DNA of 64,000 nucleotides from Bradyrhizobium arachidis (GCF_015291705.1 NZ_CP030050.1:9801974-9865973), one strand, 5' to 3'; shown: positions 46,040 to 54,107, counted from the first letter of the stretch. Notes: a model not told the origin generated them from the sequence alone. Made by a program: numbers and translations.

Positions 46040-46576
46040 CTAGCGCGACAGGCGCTTGGCGAAGTGGATCGACTGCCAATCCCCGAGACCGGTGTCCGCG
46101 AAGCCCGCTTTCTTCGCGAGGCCGCGCATTTCGGCGTTGGCTCGCGCGGTCTCGGCTGCAATCATCTCGTGACCGAGATCGCTCGCGCGCGTTTCCATCG
46201 CCGTCATCATCTGAAGGCCGAGGCCTCTCCGCTGAAAGGCGTCGGCGACCGAGATGGCGAACTCGCCGTGCCGTGCAGCCGGATCATAGGCGTAGCGCGC
46301 TTCGCCGATGATCGTGCCCTGCCCGTCCCGCCTGAGCTCGGCGAGCAAGGTGAAATGATCAGGACGATCGGCCTTGGGCACGCATTCGGCCGCGACCACG
46401 GTGAGGTCGGCCCGCCCGCCCATGAACCGCTTGTTGCGCGATGTGGTGGAAAGACCGGTGAAATAGACCGACAGGCTCTCCACATCGGATGCGCTCGCGG
46501 TCCTGATGCAGACCATGCCCCTGGCTTCGGCCAATTCGACCGGCTCGATGACGGCTCCCGGAAACAGCTGTGACAT
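46040..46576 (-). CDS. GNAT-family N-acetyltransferase
   Basis: This 178-residue protein has the acetyl-CoA-binding motif AFQRRGLGLQMMTAMETRA (Q/RxxGxG/A type) preceded by FAISVAD and followed by NAEMRGLAKKAGFADTG. A conserved block FTGLSTTSRNKRFMGG resembles the acetyltransferase domain fused to Pat-type enzymes. Target unknown. Start at 46576 is provisional; Met20 is also possible, and no strong ribosome site is seen. Confidence 0.82.
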   Translation of the reverse strand: MSQLFPGAVIEPVELAEARGMVCIRTASASDVESLSVYFTGLSTTSRNKRFMGGRADLTVVAAECVPKADRPDHFTLLAELRRDGQGTIIGEARYAYDPAARHGEFAISVADAFQRRGLGLQMMTAMETRASDLGHEMIAAETARANAEMRGLAKKAGFADTGLGDWQSIHFAKRLSR

Positions 46577-46728
46577 GCGTGATGCTTTCGGCAGGTTGCT
46601 GGGACCTGCAGACCTAGCCGAGACCATGCACGCGCCGCTTGGACATGGCTGCCAAACTTGCGGCCGAAAACGAACCGCACATGTGTCCTGTGCCGTGCGT
46701 CACACACGGCGCATGGGCATGATCGTCG

Positions 46729-48255
46729 TCAGGCGGCTTCACGCCTCCCGACGCGCCGTTCGGGCCGGGTCGCAATCATCGATTGCTCCTCGCCGTCCTG
46801 CGGCGCGCCCCAGAACTCCCGCACCGATGGCCCCCATTTCAAGCGGCGCGCGCGGAAAAATTCCAGGATCTCGTGCGGCCAGACCCTGCGGCCCATCTGC
46901 GTGTACCAGCGCATGGCGTGGCGCAGGCCCGCATCGGGCTGGAACAGCACGCGCCAGATCGCCTTGGGCCGGCATTGCAGCACCATTTCCGTGAACTTGA
47001 ACCAGACCAACACGCGCCATGGCGCCATGTAGCGCGTCGCGAGCACCTGATGCTTGTAGTCCCAGCGGCGGCGGTCGGGCTGGATCACGCGGCGGTCGGC
47101 GGCAAGCCGGAAATACGGTGTCCAGCGGTGCGGCGTGACGTAGAGCAGCTGCACCTGGTCGGGATCATAGGCGAGCAGCTGCTTCAACCCGCGCCAGTGA
47201 TCGCGATCGGTTTCTTCCTCGAACCCGACCACCCAGGTCGCCATCGACAGGATGCCGTGCTGCCGCATCAGGCGAATGACCTCGCGGTCAGTTGCGGTCG
47301 TCGCGCCCTTGCGGATCAGCTCCAGCGTCTTCTCGTCGGTGTTCTCCAGCCCGAGCAGGAAGCGCTGCCAGCCCGCCTTCTTGTAGAGATGCAGGATGTC
47401 GGCATCGCGCACGATGTCGTCGGCGCGGGTCGACCCGACCAGGATGAGATCGACATTCTCGGCGATCAGCGCTTCCAGGAAGGCGCGCCACACCTTCTTG
47501 GACACGGTCGGATTTTCGTCGGCGAAGTTGATCACCTTGACGCCGTGCTCGCGGTGCAGCCGCGCCAGCTCCCTGGCGAAGCGAACGGGATCGCGGTGAC
47601 GCCAGCGCGTCCAGAAACCGCGCTGACCGCAATAATTGCACAGATGCGGGCAGCCGCGCGAGAACTGCACGACCACGGCACGCAAGCCACCCCAATAAGA
47701 GTAGCGCGCATGATCGATCAATTCCCAGCCGATGCGATAGGCATCGAGGTCGGCGATCACGGGCGCTGGCTGTGTCGCGCGCGGGCCGGTGGCGTCGCGG
47801 AACGCGATGCCGGCAATACCGCCGAGATCGTGGCCATATTCCAGCGCGCGCATCAGGCGCCGCGCGGTCTCCTCGCCTTCGCCGCGCACGATGGCGCTGA
47901 CATAGGGCTCCTCGCGCAGGATCTCGCGCCAATGATAGGTCGGGAAGACGCCGCCATAGACGATCAGGACATCAGGCATGGTCCTGATCAAGGCCTGGGC
48001 AATCTCCGCGATCACCGGATGCCCTGAGGTGGAGCCGGAATGGCCGAACAGCACTGCGTCTGGCCTAAAGCGGCTCGCTTCGCTGATGATCGCCGCGACC
48101 GGCATCGGGCCGAACTCGGCATCGAGCAGCCGCACGGTGTGACCGTCGTCGATCAGCGGTCCGCCAATCGCGAGCAGACCTAGCGGCGGCAGATGATCGT
48201 CCGGAATCCGGCTGCCGATCGAGGGATGAGGCACGTTGACGAGAAGAACACGCAT
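46729..48255 (-). CDS. B12-binding-type radical SAM enzyme, BchE-like
   Basis: This 508-residue enzyme has an N-terminal cobalamin-binding-like Rossmann domain (about 1-160; RVLLVNVPHPSIGSR, DHLPPLGLLAIGGPL) and a radical SAM core with CxxxCxxC at Cys202, Cys206, Cys209 (SRGCPHLCNYCGQRGFWTRW). The sequence through WRHRDP, FADENPT, SMATWVVGFEEETDRD and QLLYVTPHRWTPYF closely recalls BchE, the anaerobic Mg-protoporphyrin monomethyl ester cyclase. It is shorter than typical BchE, no other bch or puf gene is present, and the nearest neighbour is a cis-prenyltransferase. It could therefore be a repurposed paralogue acting on a lipid or isoprenoid. Confidence 0.82.
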   Translation of the reverse strand: MRVLLVNVPHPSIGSRIPDDHLPPLGLLAIGGPLIDDGHTVRLLDAEFGPMPVAAIISEASRFRPDAVLFGHSGSTSGHPVIAEIAQALIRTMPDVLIVYGGVFPTYHWREILREEPYVSAIVRGEGEETARRLMRALEYGHDLGGIAGIAFRDATGPRATQPAPVIADLDAYRIGWELIDHARYSYWGGLRAVVVQFSRGCPHLCNYCGQRGFWTRWRHRDPVRFARELARLHREHGVKVINFADENPTVSKKVWRAFLEALIAENVDLILVGSTRADDIVRDADILHLYKKAGWQRFLLGLENTDEKTLELIRKGATTATDREVIRLMRQHGILSMATWVVGFEEETDRDHWRGLKQLLAYDPDQVQLLYVTPHRWTPYFRLAADRRVIQPDRRRWDYKHQVLATRYMAPWRVLVWFKFTEMVLQCRPKAIWRVLFQPDAGLRHAMRWYTQMGRRVWPHEILEFFRARRLKWGPSVREFWGAPQDGEEQSMIATRPERRVGRREAA

Positions 48256-48388
48256 GGACTTTCGCTCCCGCTTTGGTTGGCGTGATCGTCCGTCCCGCTT
48301 TTATGAAGAAGCCCAATCCCCCGACTGAACTCGAAGATGTCGTGCGTGACTTGCTGCGGAGCCCCTTGCTGGCCCCCGCCTTGCAGCG

Positions 48389-49159
48389 TCACGCGCGAGA
48401 AAGTGACGGCACCTCCTCCGGCATGATGGCCTGGAGGCCGCCGAAGCGGCGCTCGCGGCCATGGAAGGAGGCCAGCGCCGCGGCGAGATCGCCGGCGTCG
48501 AATTCGGGCCACATCCGCTCGGTGAAGTGCAGCTCGGCATAGGCGCCTTCCCACAGCAGGAAGTCGGACAGCCGCTTCTCGCCGGAAGTGCGGATGATGA
48601 GATCGACGTCGCGAAGGCCGGCTTCGCCGGTGACGAGCTGCGAGAAGGCTTCGCGGGTGAGGCTGGTCAGCGCCGCCGCCTTCGCGGCAGCATTGAGGAT
48701 GGCATCGCGCGCGGAATAGTCGACCGCGATTCGCAGGTGAAGTGTGGACCCATGGGCGGTTGCGTGCTCGGCGCGCGCGATCGCATTGGCGATGCCGTCA
48801 GGCAGGCGGTCGCGGCGACCGATCACGGAGAGACGCACGCCGTTCTTAGCGAGGCTCTGCACCTCGTTGGCGAGATAGAAGCGGAGCAAGGTCATCAGCG
48901 CGGCGACTTCCGTCTTGGGTCTTCGCCAATTGTCGGTGGAGAAGGCATAGAGCGTCAGCGTGCCGATGCCCTGCTTGGGCGCGGCCTCGACGATACGGCG
49001 GATGGTCTCGACGCCCGCCTCGTGGCCGCGTACGCGCGACAGTCCGCGCCGCGTCGCCCATCGGCCGTTGCCGTCCATGATGATGCCGACGTGAAGCTTC
49101 TCGTTGCGAGAGGTCATGTTGCTGGAGGTCTTGTTGCTGATGGTCTTGTCACTTTGCAT
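48389..49159 (-). CDS. Isoprenyl (cis-prenyl) transferase, UppS-like
   Basis: This 256-residue enzyme has the cis-prenyltransferase motifs HVGIIMDGNGRWATRRG (catalytic Asp), RGHEAG, YAFSTDNWRRP, and RTSGEKRLSDFLLWEGAYAELHFTERMWPEF. It would extend farnesyl or geranyl diphosphate with isopentenyl units. The essential uppS of Rhizobiales usually lies in a frr-uppS-cdsA cluster, so this is probably a second enzyme with a specialised product. The ATG at 49159 lies inside the palindrome ACTTTGCATTGCAAAGT and follows GGAG by about 8 bases; a TTG at 49177 is less likely. It is 30 bases downstream of the regulator gene. Confidence 0.88.
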   Translation of the reverse strand: MQSDKTISNKTSSNMTSRNEKLHVGIIMDGNGRWATRRGLSRVRGHEAGVETIRRIVEAAPKQGIGTLTLYAFSTDNWRRPKTEVAALMTLLRFYLANEVQSLAKNGVRLSVIGRRDRLPDGIANAIARAEHATAHGSTLHLRIAVDYSARDAILNAAAKAAALTSLTREAFSQLVTGEAGLRDVDLIIRTSGEKRLSDFLLWEGAYAELHFTERMWPEFDAGDLAAALASFHGRERRFGGLQAIMPEEVPSLSRA

Positions 49160-49167
49160 TGCAAAGT
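49151..49167. promoter_or_regulatory. Candidate operator on the cis-prenyltransferase start codon
   Basis: ACTTTGCATTGCAAAGT is an inverted repeat with 7-base arms and contains the start codon of the gene at 49159. It differs at one base from the palindrome at 50221-50237 upstream of the membrane-protein/regulator pair. Two copies flanking the regulator operon suggest it is the binding site of the regulator at 49190-49567. Confidence 0.65.
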
Positions 49168-49189
49168 CTCCGGTCAAAAAAGGGGAGGA

Positions 49190-49567
49190 TCAGGTCGAGG
49201 CGATGCCGAGGCGGCCGAACGGCGGCGCCTCGCGGCCCGCGGCCTTGGCGGCGTCGCGCACCAGGCGTTCGAGCACGGCGAGATAGTCGAGGAAGCGGCG
49301 CCGGCCGGCCTTGGTCAGCCGGCAGGTGGTGTGCGGGCGATTGCCCTCATAGCCCTTGTGCACCTCGACGAGCCCGGCCTCCTGGAGCACGGCGAGATGC
49401 CGGCTGAGATTGCCGTCGGTGAGGCCGCAAAGCTGCTTGAGATCGGCAAACGCCAGCCCCTTGGGATGTGCCATCAGCGAGGTCAGAAGCCCGAGCCTCG
49501 CCTTCTCGTGGATTACGCGGTCGAGCCCTTCATAGGAGAAGGGCGCACTGTCAGTCTTCGACATCAT
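49190..49567 (-). CDS. Winged-helix transcriptional regulator (MarR/ArsR-like)
   Basis: This 125-residue protein is a winged-helix DNA-binding domain: RVIHEKARLGLLTSL, LAFADLKQLCGLTDGNLSRHLAVLQEAGLVEVHKGYEGNRPHTTCRLTKAGRRRF. It is of the small regulator type that is co-transcribed with an integral membrane partner. The gene begins 17 bases inside the end of the membrane protein gene at 49551-50168, so they are coupled. It likely represses its own operon and the downstream cis-prenyltransferase through the CAAAGT palindromes. Confidence 0.88.
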   Translation of the reverse strand: MMSKTDSAPFSYEGLDRVIHEKARLGLLTSLMAHPKGLAFADLKQLCGLTDGNLSRHLAVLQEAGLVEVHKGYEGNRPHTTCRLTKAGRRRFLDYLAVLERLVRDAAKAAGREAPPFGRLGIAST

Positions 49568-50168
49568 GGTCTCCGGACGCGAAATACAGAATGGCTGCCA
49601 TCACCGACTGCCCGATCACGAAGGGCAGGCCCATGGTCCATGGCGACAGCGTGTGGGTCCGGCTCGCGAGCACCACGACCGCAAAGCCGGAGATGAAATA
49701 CCAGGCGCCGGCGAGCGCGACGGTGCGCGGCAGCGAACGGACGGAAGCGAAGATGCCGAGCGACACCAGGATCTGCCACAGGCCCGGCAGCAGCCACAGC
49801 GTCTCGCTCGCGAACTTCCACATCACGACCGCAAGCAGGATGCCGGCGACGCCCGCTGGCAGGAACTGCTCGACCGCCTGATGGATCATGGCGTCGGCGA
49901 AACCCGAATGATGACGGCGCGAGCGCGCCCTCATCTCGATGCCGATGATCAGGACGGAGAGCGCAGCGGCGATGAACCAGCCGAAGAAGAAACCGATCGG
50001 CTCACTCGTGGCATCTCGGAGCAGCCAGAATTGCAGGATTGCTGTGATCAGTGCGACGGCGCCGGTCGCCGCCATCGTCGCCGGGCCATAGCCGCGGAAC
50101 GCCGTGCCCGCCGCAATCTGGCTGCGGATCGCCACGATGTCGGCCAGTGCCTTGTCGAGATCGCGCAT
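49551..50168 (-). CDS. Integral membrane protein, partner of the wHTH regulator
   Basis: This 205-residue protein begins MRDLDKALADIVAIRSQIAAGTAFRGYGP and has about five hydrophobic segments (TGAVALITAILQFWLL, GFFFGWFIAAALSVLIIG, GVAGILLAVVMWKF, GLWQILVSLGIFASV, ALAGAWYFISGFAVVVLA). Family unknown to me, but this membrane protein/regulator pairing is recurrent. The ATG at 50168 is chosen because earlier in-frame codons run through the operator. It may sense an envelope state and signal to the regulator (inference). Confidence 0.75.
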   Translation of the reverse strand: MRDLDKALADIVAIRSQIAAGTAFRGYGPATMAATGAVALITAILQFWLLRDATSEPIGFFFGWFIAAALSVLIIGIEMRARSRRHHSGFADAMIHQAVEQFLPAGVAGILLAVVMWKFASETLWLLPGLWQILVSLGIFASVRSLPRTVALAGAWYFISGFAVVVLASRTHTLSPWTMGLPFVIGQSVMAAILYFASGDHDVED

Positions 50169-50220
50169 CGGCAACGCCAAAACCTCGCTCCACCCATGCT
50201 GGCGGGATTGCTGCCCCGTT

Positions 50221-50237
50221 ACTTTGTATTGCAAAGT
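50221..50237. promoter_or_regulatory. Candidate operator upstream of membrane-protein/regulator operon
   Basis: ACTTTGTATTGCAAAGT, a 6+6 inverted repeat, 53-69 bases upstream of the operon's first ATG. A further half-site TGCAAAGT lies at 50247-50254. It matches the palindrome at 49151-49167 in 16 of 17 bases. Confidence 0.65.
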
Positions 50238-50366
50238 ATATAGCAGTGCAAAGTAAAGGCAAGGCGAAATCATTCGAATGAGACCTGACCCGCGGCAGAC
50301 AACTGCGGGTTGCGCGCCCCTGATCCGGCAGCTAAGATGTTCCCATAATGTTCCTGGGGGAAAGGT

Positions 50367-51611
50367 ATGTGGCTTAAGTCATTTATCGTCGCGTCTTGCT
50401 TGCAACTCAGTGTCATCGGCGTGGCGCAGGCGGCGGGGCCGTTCGGCTCCGTCAATGTGGGTAACTGGATCGGCGGCGCCTTCAGCAATGACGAGACCGG
50501 CGCCTTCTCCCATTGCGCGGCTACCGCGCCCTACGCCAATGGGGTGAGTCTCGTCGTCGCGCAGAATGCGGCCGGCTCCTGGCTTCTGAGCTTTGCCAGC
50601 CCCGGCTTTCGCTTCAACAAGGGCGATACCGCGCCCGTCGATGTCATCTTCGACGGCCAGGAGCAGGCCAGGTTGTTCGCGACCGCCAACGCCCCCAACA
50701 TGGTGACGACCATCCTGCCCCTCAATGTCGCTCGCACCTTCCAGAAGGCAAGCCTGATGGTGGTGACGACCAACGGCAGCAAGCCGCTCCAGTTCGTGTT
50801 GACGTCGACAGCGCCCATGGTCGCAGCGCTGGCAAATTGCGTCACACGGGTGAAGGCAGACGGGCTCAGCAAGGCCGGGGATTTCACCAAGGGTACCGCG
50901 AAGCCAGCGGTCACGGCGGATAAGCAGGCATCACCGCCGGCCAGCAAGTCCGCCAAGTCCAAGAGCGGCACCGGCTTCGTGGTCAGCGCCAATGGGCACA
51001 TCGTCACGAACAACCATGTGATCGACGGCTGCAGCGACCTCAAGGGCAATCTCACGGGCGAGGCCGCGATGGCGTTGCGCGTCGTATCGAGCGATGCAAA
51101 CAACGATCTCGCCCTTTTGCAGGCGCCGTCAACAGCGACGTTCAAGGAGTTTGCCCGGATCCGCGACCGCTCGATCCGCTCCGGCGATTCCGTCGTCGCG
51201 ATCGGCTTTCCCTATCACGGGCTGCTGAGCTCGGACTTCACCGTGACCACCGGTATCGTGAGCTCGCTCAGCGGCATGCGCAACGATTCGCGTTTCCTGC
51301 AGATCAGTGCGCCCGTGCAGCCCGGCAACAGCGGAGGCCCGCTGTTCGACACCACCGGGCAGATCGTGGGCGTGGTCACGGGAAAGCTCGACAATCTGCG
51401 GATCGCGGTCGCAACCGGCAACATTCCCGAGAACATCAACTTCGCCATCAAGACCGGCGCGTTGCGCGACTTCCTCGATAATTCCGTGGTGCCGTACCAG
51501 ACCGCGGAGCCCAAGGGCGAGCTCAAGACCACCGACATCGCCGGCAACGCGCGGCCCTATACGATGCTGATCTCGTGCAACGCCACGGAACAGGCCGACG
51601 CGAAGCGGTGA
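50367..51611 (+). CDS. Secreted trypsin-like (S1C) serine protease
   Basis: This 414-residue protein has a signal peptide ending near AQAAG, an N-terminal beta domain (about 25-165), a Lys/Ser/Ala-rich linker (170-200), and a trypsin-like protease domain. The catalytic triad is visible: His217 in TNNHVID, Asp247 in NNDLALL, Ser322 in QPGNSGGPL. No PDZ domain follows, so it is not a standard DegP/HtrA. It likely acts in the periplasm. A Gly-rich ribosome site (GGGGGAAAGG) precedes the ATG. Confidence 0.9.
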   Translation: MWLKSFIVASCLQLSVIGVAQAAGPFGSVNVGNWIGGAFSNDETGAFSHCAATAPYANGVSLVVAQNAAGSWLLSFASPGFRFNKGDTAPVDVIFDGQEQARLFATANAPNMVTTILPLNVARTFQKASLMVVTTNGSKPLQFVLTSTAPMVAALANCVTRVKADGLSKAGDFTKGTAKPAVTADKQASPPASKSAKSKSGTGFVVSANGHIVTNNHVIDGCSDLKGNLTGEAAMALRVVSSDANNDLALLQAPSTATFKEFARIRDRSIRSGDSVVAIGFPYHGLLSSDFTVTTGIVSSLSGMRNDSRFLQISAPVQPGNSGGPLFDTTGQIVGVVTGKLDNLRIAVATGNIPENINFAIKTGALRDFLDNSVVPYQTAEPKGELKTTDIAGNARPYTMLISCNATEQADAKR

Positions 51612-51630
51612 GCCTGCCAAGACAACCAGC

Positions 51631-51754
51631 CCCGAGGTGCGAGCGGCGCGATGCCATGCATCGCGCCGGGAGCCTCGAAAGATGAAAGGCCCGGATGCAG
51701 CGCGGCCGTCGCCCTTCGAGGCCTCCGCGACGCTCCGGCACCTCAGGGTGACGG
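51631..51754. repeat. Dispersed palindromic repeat, family B (copy 2)
   Basis: CCGAGGTGCGAGCG at the left, GAGCCTCGAAAGATG and CGCCCTTCGAGGCCTC inside, CACCTCAGGGTGACGG at the right. It matches the copies at 4621 and 58389. It lies between the convergent protease and DUF899 genes. Confidence 0.75.
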
Positions 51755-51787
51755 TGATAGATCAGAGGCCACGGCAGCAGCCCCCTC

Positions 51788-52519
51788 TCACCCGTGACAA
51801 CACGCCCCCTTCGCCGCCTGCGGCTCGTACTGGTCGCGGAGGCGGACCCAGTCCATTGGATAAGGCAGGCCGTCCTCGTGCCGGCCAAGCGGGGTGAGGT
51901 CGAGGTACTGATAGGCGGCGTTCATCATGTCGAGGCCGCGGGCGAAGCAGGAATAGGTGTGAAAGATCTCGCCGGCCTCGTTACGGAAGAACACGCTGAT
52001 GCCGGGCAGTTCGGGGCCGTAGAACGGCGTGGTGCCGAAATTGTACTTCTGGACACCCTTGTCGATCTCTTCGCGCGTGAACGAAACCTCGTAATCGCGG
52101 TTGAAGTCGTTGCCGCCTGACGAGACCCAATCGAACGTCCAGCCCATCCTCCTCTTGAAGGCTTCGAGCTTTGCGACCGGCGCCAGCGAGATCGCCGCCA
52201 TTGCGGTGTCGCGCGCGGCAAGGTGCGGCGCCATACGATCGAACCCGTCGGCCCAGAACGAGCAGCTCTTGCAGGCGACGTCCCAGTCGGGCGCGAACAT
52301 CACGTGCTGGACCACGAGTTGCGGACGGCCCTTGAAGAGATCGCCGAGCGTCACGCTGCCGGTCGGTCCCTCGAACACATAGTCCTTGTCGACCCGGACC
52401 CAGGGCAATGCACGGCGCTCTTCGGCGAGGCGTCCCTGGCTGAGCTCCTTCTCATGCGCGAGATGAGCCTTGCGCGCTGCGATCCATTGCTCGCGCGAGA
52501 CGATCTGATGGGGCTGCAT
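51788..52519 (-). CDS. DUF899 family (thioredoxin-like) protein
   Basis: This 243-residue protein matches the DUF899 family: HQIVSREQWIAARKAHLAHEKEL, a WVRVDKDYVFEG block, CKSCSFWADGFDRMAPHLAARD with a CxxC (CKSC), and HTYSCFARGLDMMNAAYQYLDL. The fold is thioredoxin-like; enzymatic role is unclear. It is the last gene of the ArsR-SRPBCC-DUF899 cluster, 22 bases after the SRPBCC gene. AGAGGAG precedes the ATG at 52519. Confidence 0.88.
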   Translation of the reverse strand: MQPHQIVSREQWIAARKAHLAHEKELSQGRLAEERRALPWVRVDKDYVFEGPTGSVTLGDLFKGRPQLVVQHVMFAPDWDVACKSCSFWADGFDRMAPHLAARDTAMAAISLAPVAKLEAFKRRMGWTFDWVSSGGNDFNRDYEVSFTREEIDKGVQKYNFGTTPFYGPELPGISVFFRNEAGEIFHTYSCFARGLDMMNAAYQYLDLTPLGRHEDGLPYPMDWVRLRDQYEPQAAKGACCHG

Positions 52520-52541
52520 GGCGTTCTCCTCTGACGGGACT

Positions 52542-53021
52542 TCAGGCAACGAAGGCATCGAGCTTGTCGAACGACGAGATCCAGCCATGCTGGTGGTTGT
52601 CGCGTGCGGACTCGTCGAAGAACTGGCCGTGATGGAAGACCATCAAGGTCCCGGCACTGTCCGGCTTGAACGTGATCGTCACCAGCGATTCGCGTTCCGG
52701 GGTCGAATGCCAGGCCCAGGTAAAGACGAGACGTTCGTTAGGCACCACCTCGCGATAGGTGCCGCCGGCCTCGAAATATTCGCCGTCTGCACCGGTGAAG
52801 CTGATCCTAAAGCGGCCGCCGGCGCGGACGTCGAGCTCGGCTTCAAGCGTCGCCGGCCTCATATTCGGCGGCCCGAACCATTGCGCTAGCTGCGCGGCTT
52901 GCGTCCAGGCGGCGTAGACTTTTTCCGGCCGCGCGCGGAGCCGGCGCGTGAGCGTGAGGCTTGGACGTTCGGTTGGGGGAGTGGCTGTGCGGGAATTGGT
53001 GTCGATGGCTGCATTGGCCAT
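52542..53021 (-). CDS. SRPBCC (AHSA1-type) domain protein
   Basis: This 159-residue protein has the AHSA1/START-like fold features: LTLTRRLRARPEKVYAAWTQAAQLAQWFGP, DVRAGGRFRISF, GGTYREVVPNERLVFTWAW and a C-terminal helix GWISSFDKLDAFV. Proteins of this type bind hydrophobic small molecules and are usually partnered with ArsR regulators, as here. Its 5' end overlaps the ArsR gene by 136 bases in a different frame, which is unusually long. Confidence 0.9.
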   Translation of the reverse strand: MANAAIDTNSRTATPPTERPSLTLTRRLRARPEKVYAAWTQAAQLAQWFGPPNMRPATLEAELDVRAGGRFRISFTGADGEYFEAGGTYREVVPNERLVFTWAWHSTPERESLVTITFKPDSAGTLMVFHHGQFFDESARDNHQHGWISSFDKLDAFVA

Positions 53022-53350
53022 GTGTCTTCCTCCACGAAAGCGGCAAGGCGGTCGAACTTCTCGGACCAGAACTGTGCGTAGCGATTGAGCCAGTTCATCG
53101 CCTGCTCCATCGGCTGCGCCGTGAGCCGGCAGGACACCGTGCGCCCGGTCTTCTCCCGCACGATCAGGCCCGCATCCGTGAGCACGTCGAGATGCTTCAT
53201 GATCGCCGGCAGCGAGACCGGAAACGGTGCGGCGAGCTCGCTCACCGACAGGCCGTCCTGCTCGCCGAGGCGCGCCAGCAATGCGCGCCGCGTCGGGTCG
53301 GACAGCGCAGCAAAGGTCCGGTCCAGTGCGTCGTCCTGATACTTAACCAT
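52886..53350 (-). CDS. ArsR-family transcriptional regulator
   Basis: This 154-residue protein has a winged-helix domain in residues 1-105: YQDDALDRTFAALSDPTRRALLARLGEQDGLSVSELAAPFPVSLPAIMKHLDVLTDAGLIVREKTGRTVSCRL. It lacks metal-binding cysteines, so it belongs to the non-metal group paired with SRPBCC proteins. The last 45 residues (Pro/Ser/Arg-rich) read through the start of the SRPBCC gene in another frame and are probably disordered. Its start codon is embedded in AACCATATGGTT, suggesting autoregulation. Confidence 0.9.
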   Translation of the reverse strand: MVKYQDDALDRTFAALSDPTRRALLARLGEQDGLSVSELAAPFPVSLPAIMKHLDVLTDAGLIVREKTGRTVSCRLTAQPMEQAMNWLNRYAQFWSEKFDRLAAFVEEDTWPMQPSTPIPAQPLPQPNVQASRSRAGSARGRKKSTPPGRKPRS

Positions 53351-53356
53351 ATGGTT
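53345..53356. promoter_or_regulatory. Candidate ArsR operator: AACCATATGGTT palindrome on the start codon
   Basis: A perfect 12-base palindrome (53345-53356) spans the ArsR ATG; outward symmetry extends to 20 bases with one mismatch (ACTTAACCATATGGTTTAGT). Start-codon palindromes of this AACCATATGGTT type are common for ArsR/SRPBCC pairs. Confidence 0.6.
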
Positions 53357-53449
53357 TAGTATAAGCGCGACCGAAGATGCGTCAAGCAGGAACCCGCGTG
53401 CGCAGGTCCGCACGACTGCGTGATCAGGCAGAAGCCAATCAAACGGCGA

Positions 53450-53710
53450 CTAGTATGGCGGAACGTGCCGACCGCGCAGCGCCGGTGGAGGCAGCGGTCG
53501 CGTGGCTATCGCAGGATTCGGTCCGCAAAAACCCTTGCGGCCGGATGCGCTCAGCAGACATTGCTCGCGGGTTTGATAGGAGCAATCGCCGGGATAGCCA
53601 TATTCCGAATCCTGGATGCACCACACGTAGTCGTAGTCTGCGCGCGCCGGGCTGCCGCCGGCGAGCCACATCAGGGTTATGGCGCCCAGCACGACCTGCA
53701 CCTTGCGCAT
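53450..53710 (-). CDS. DUF3551 small secreted protein (copy 1)
   Basis: This 86-residue protein has a signal peptide (MRKVQVVLGAITLMWLAGGSPARA) and a mature domain with paired cysteines: YVWCIQDSEYGYPGDCSYQTREQCLLSASGRKGFCGPNP. This is the DUF3551 pattern, abundant in Bradyrhizobium and predicted to be exported. GGGAG precedes the ATG at 53710. It is a paralogue of 53841-54107. Confidence 0.85.
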   Translation of the reverse strand: MRKVQVVLGAITLMWLAGGSPARADYDYVWCIQDSEYGYPGDCSYQTREQCLLSASGRKGFCGPNPAIATRPLPPPALRGRHVPPY

Positions 53711-53840
53711 GACCGATCTCCCATGTTCGCCGCGGGACATGCGACCTCACAGAGAGAAAGGCTCGGCGAGCCGATTTATTCCGGAGCGATCGCGCGAAAA
53801 TTCATCGCGCAGGATGGGCGCGGCTCCGCAGGTTGCGCGA

Positions 53841-54107
53841 TCAGTACGGCGCCACAGGCCGCGCGCGCCGCTGCGGCCGCGGTTGCTGGCCGTAGGCGAA
53901 GCGAGGGTTGCGGTCGCAATACAGCAGCCGGCCCGACACACTGGCCAGGCATTGCTCATAGGTGCTGTAGGCGCATTCGCCGGGATAATCATACTCGCCG
54001 CCCTGCGCGCACCAGGGATAGTCGCGAGCAGCGGCCGGCGTCACGGTGACGAAGCCGGCAAGAACGGTCGCGCCCAGCGTCAGCAGCGCCAATTGCGTCT
54101 TGCGCAT
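53841..54107 (-). CDS. DUF3551 small secreted protein (copy 2)
   Basis: This 88-residue protein has a signal peptide (MRKTQLALLTLGATVLAGFVTVTPAAA) and the DUF3551 core: YPWCAQGGEYDYPGECAYSTYEQCLASVSGRLLYCDRNP. The same cysteine spacing occurs in the copy at 53450-53710, 130 bases downstream. AGGAG precedes the ATG at 54107. Confidence 0.85.
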   Translation of the reverse strand: MRKTQLALLTLGATVLAGFVTVTPAAARDYPWCAQGGEYDYPGECAYSTYEQCLASVSGRLLYCDRNPRFAYGQQPRPQRRARPVAPY

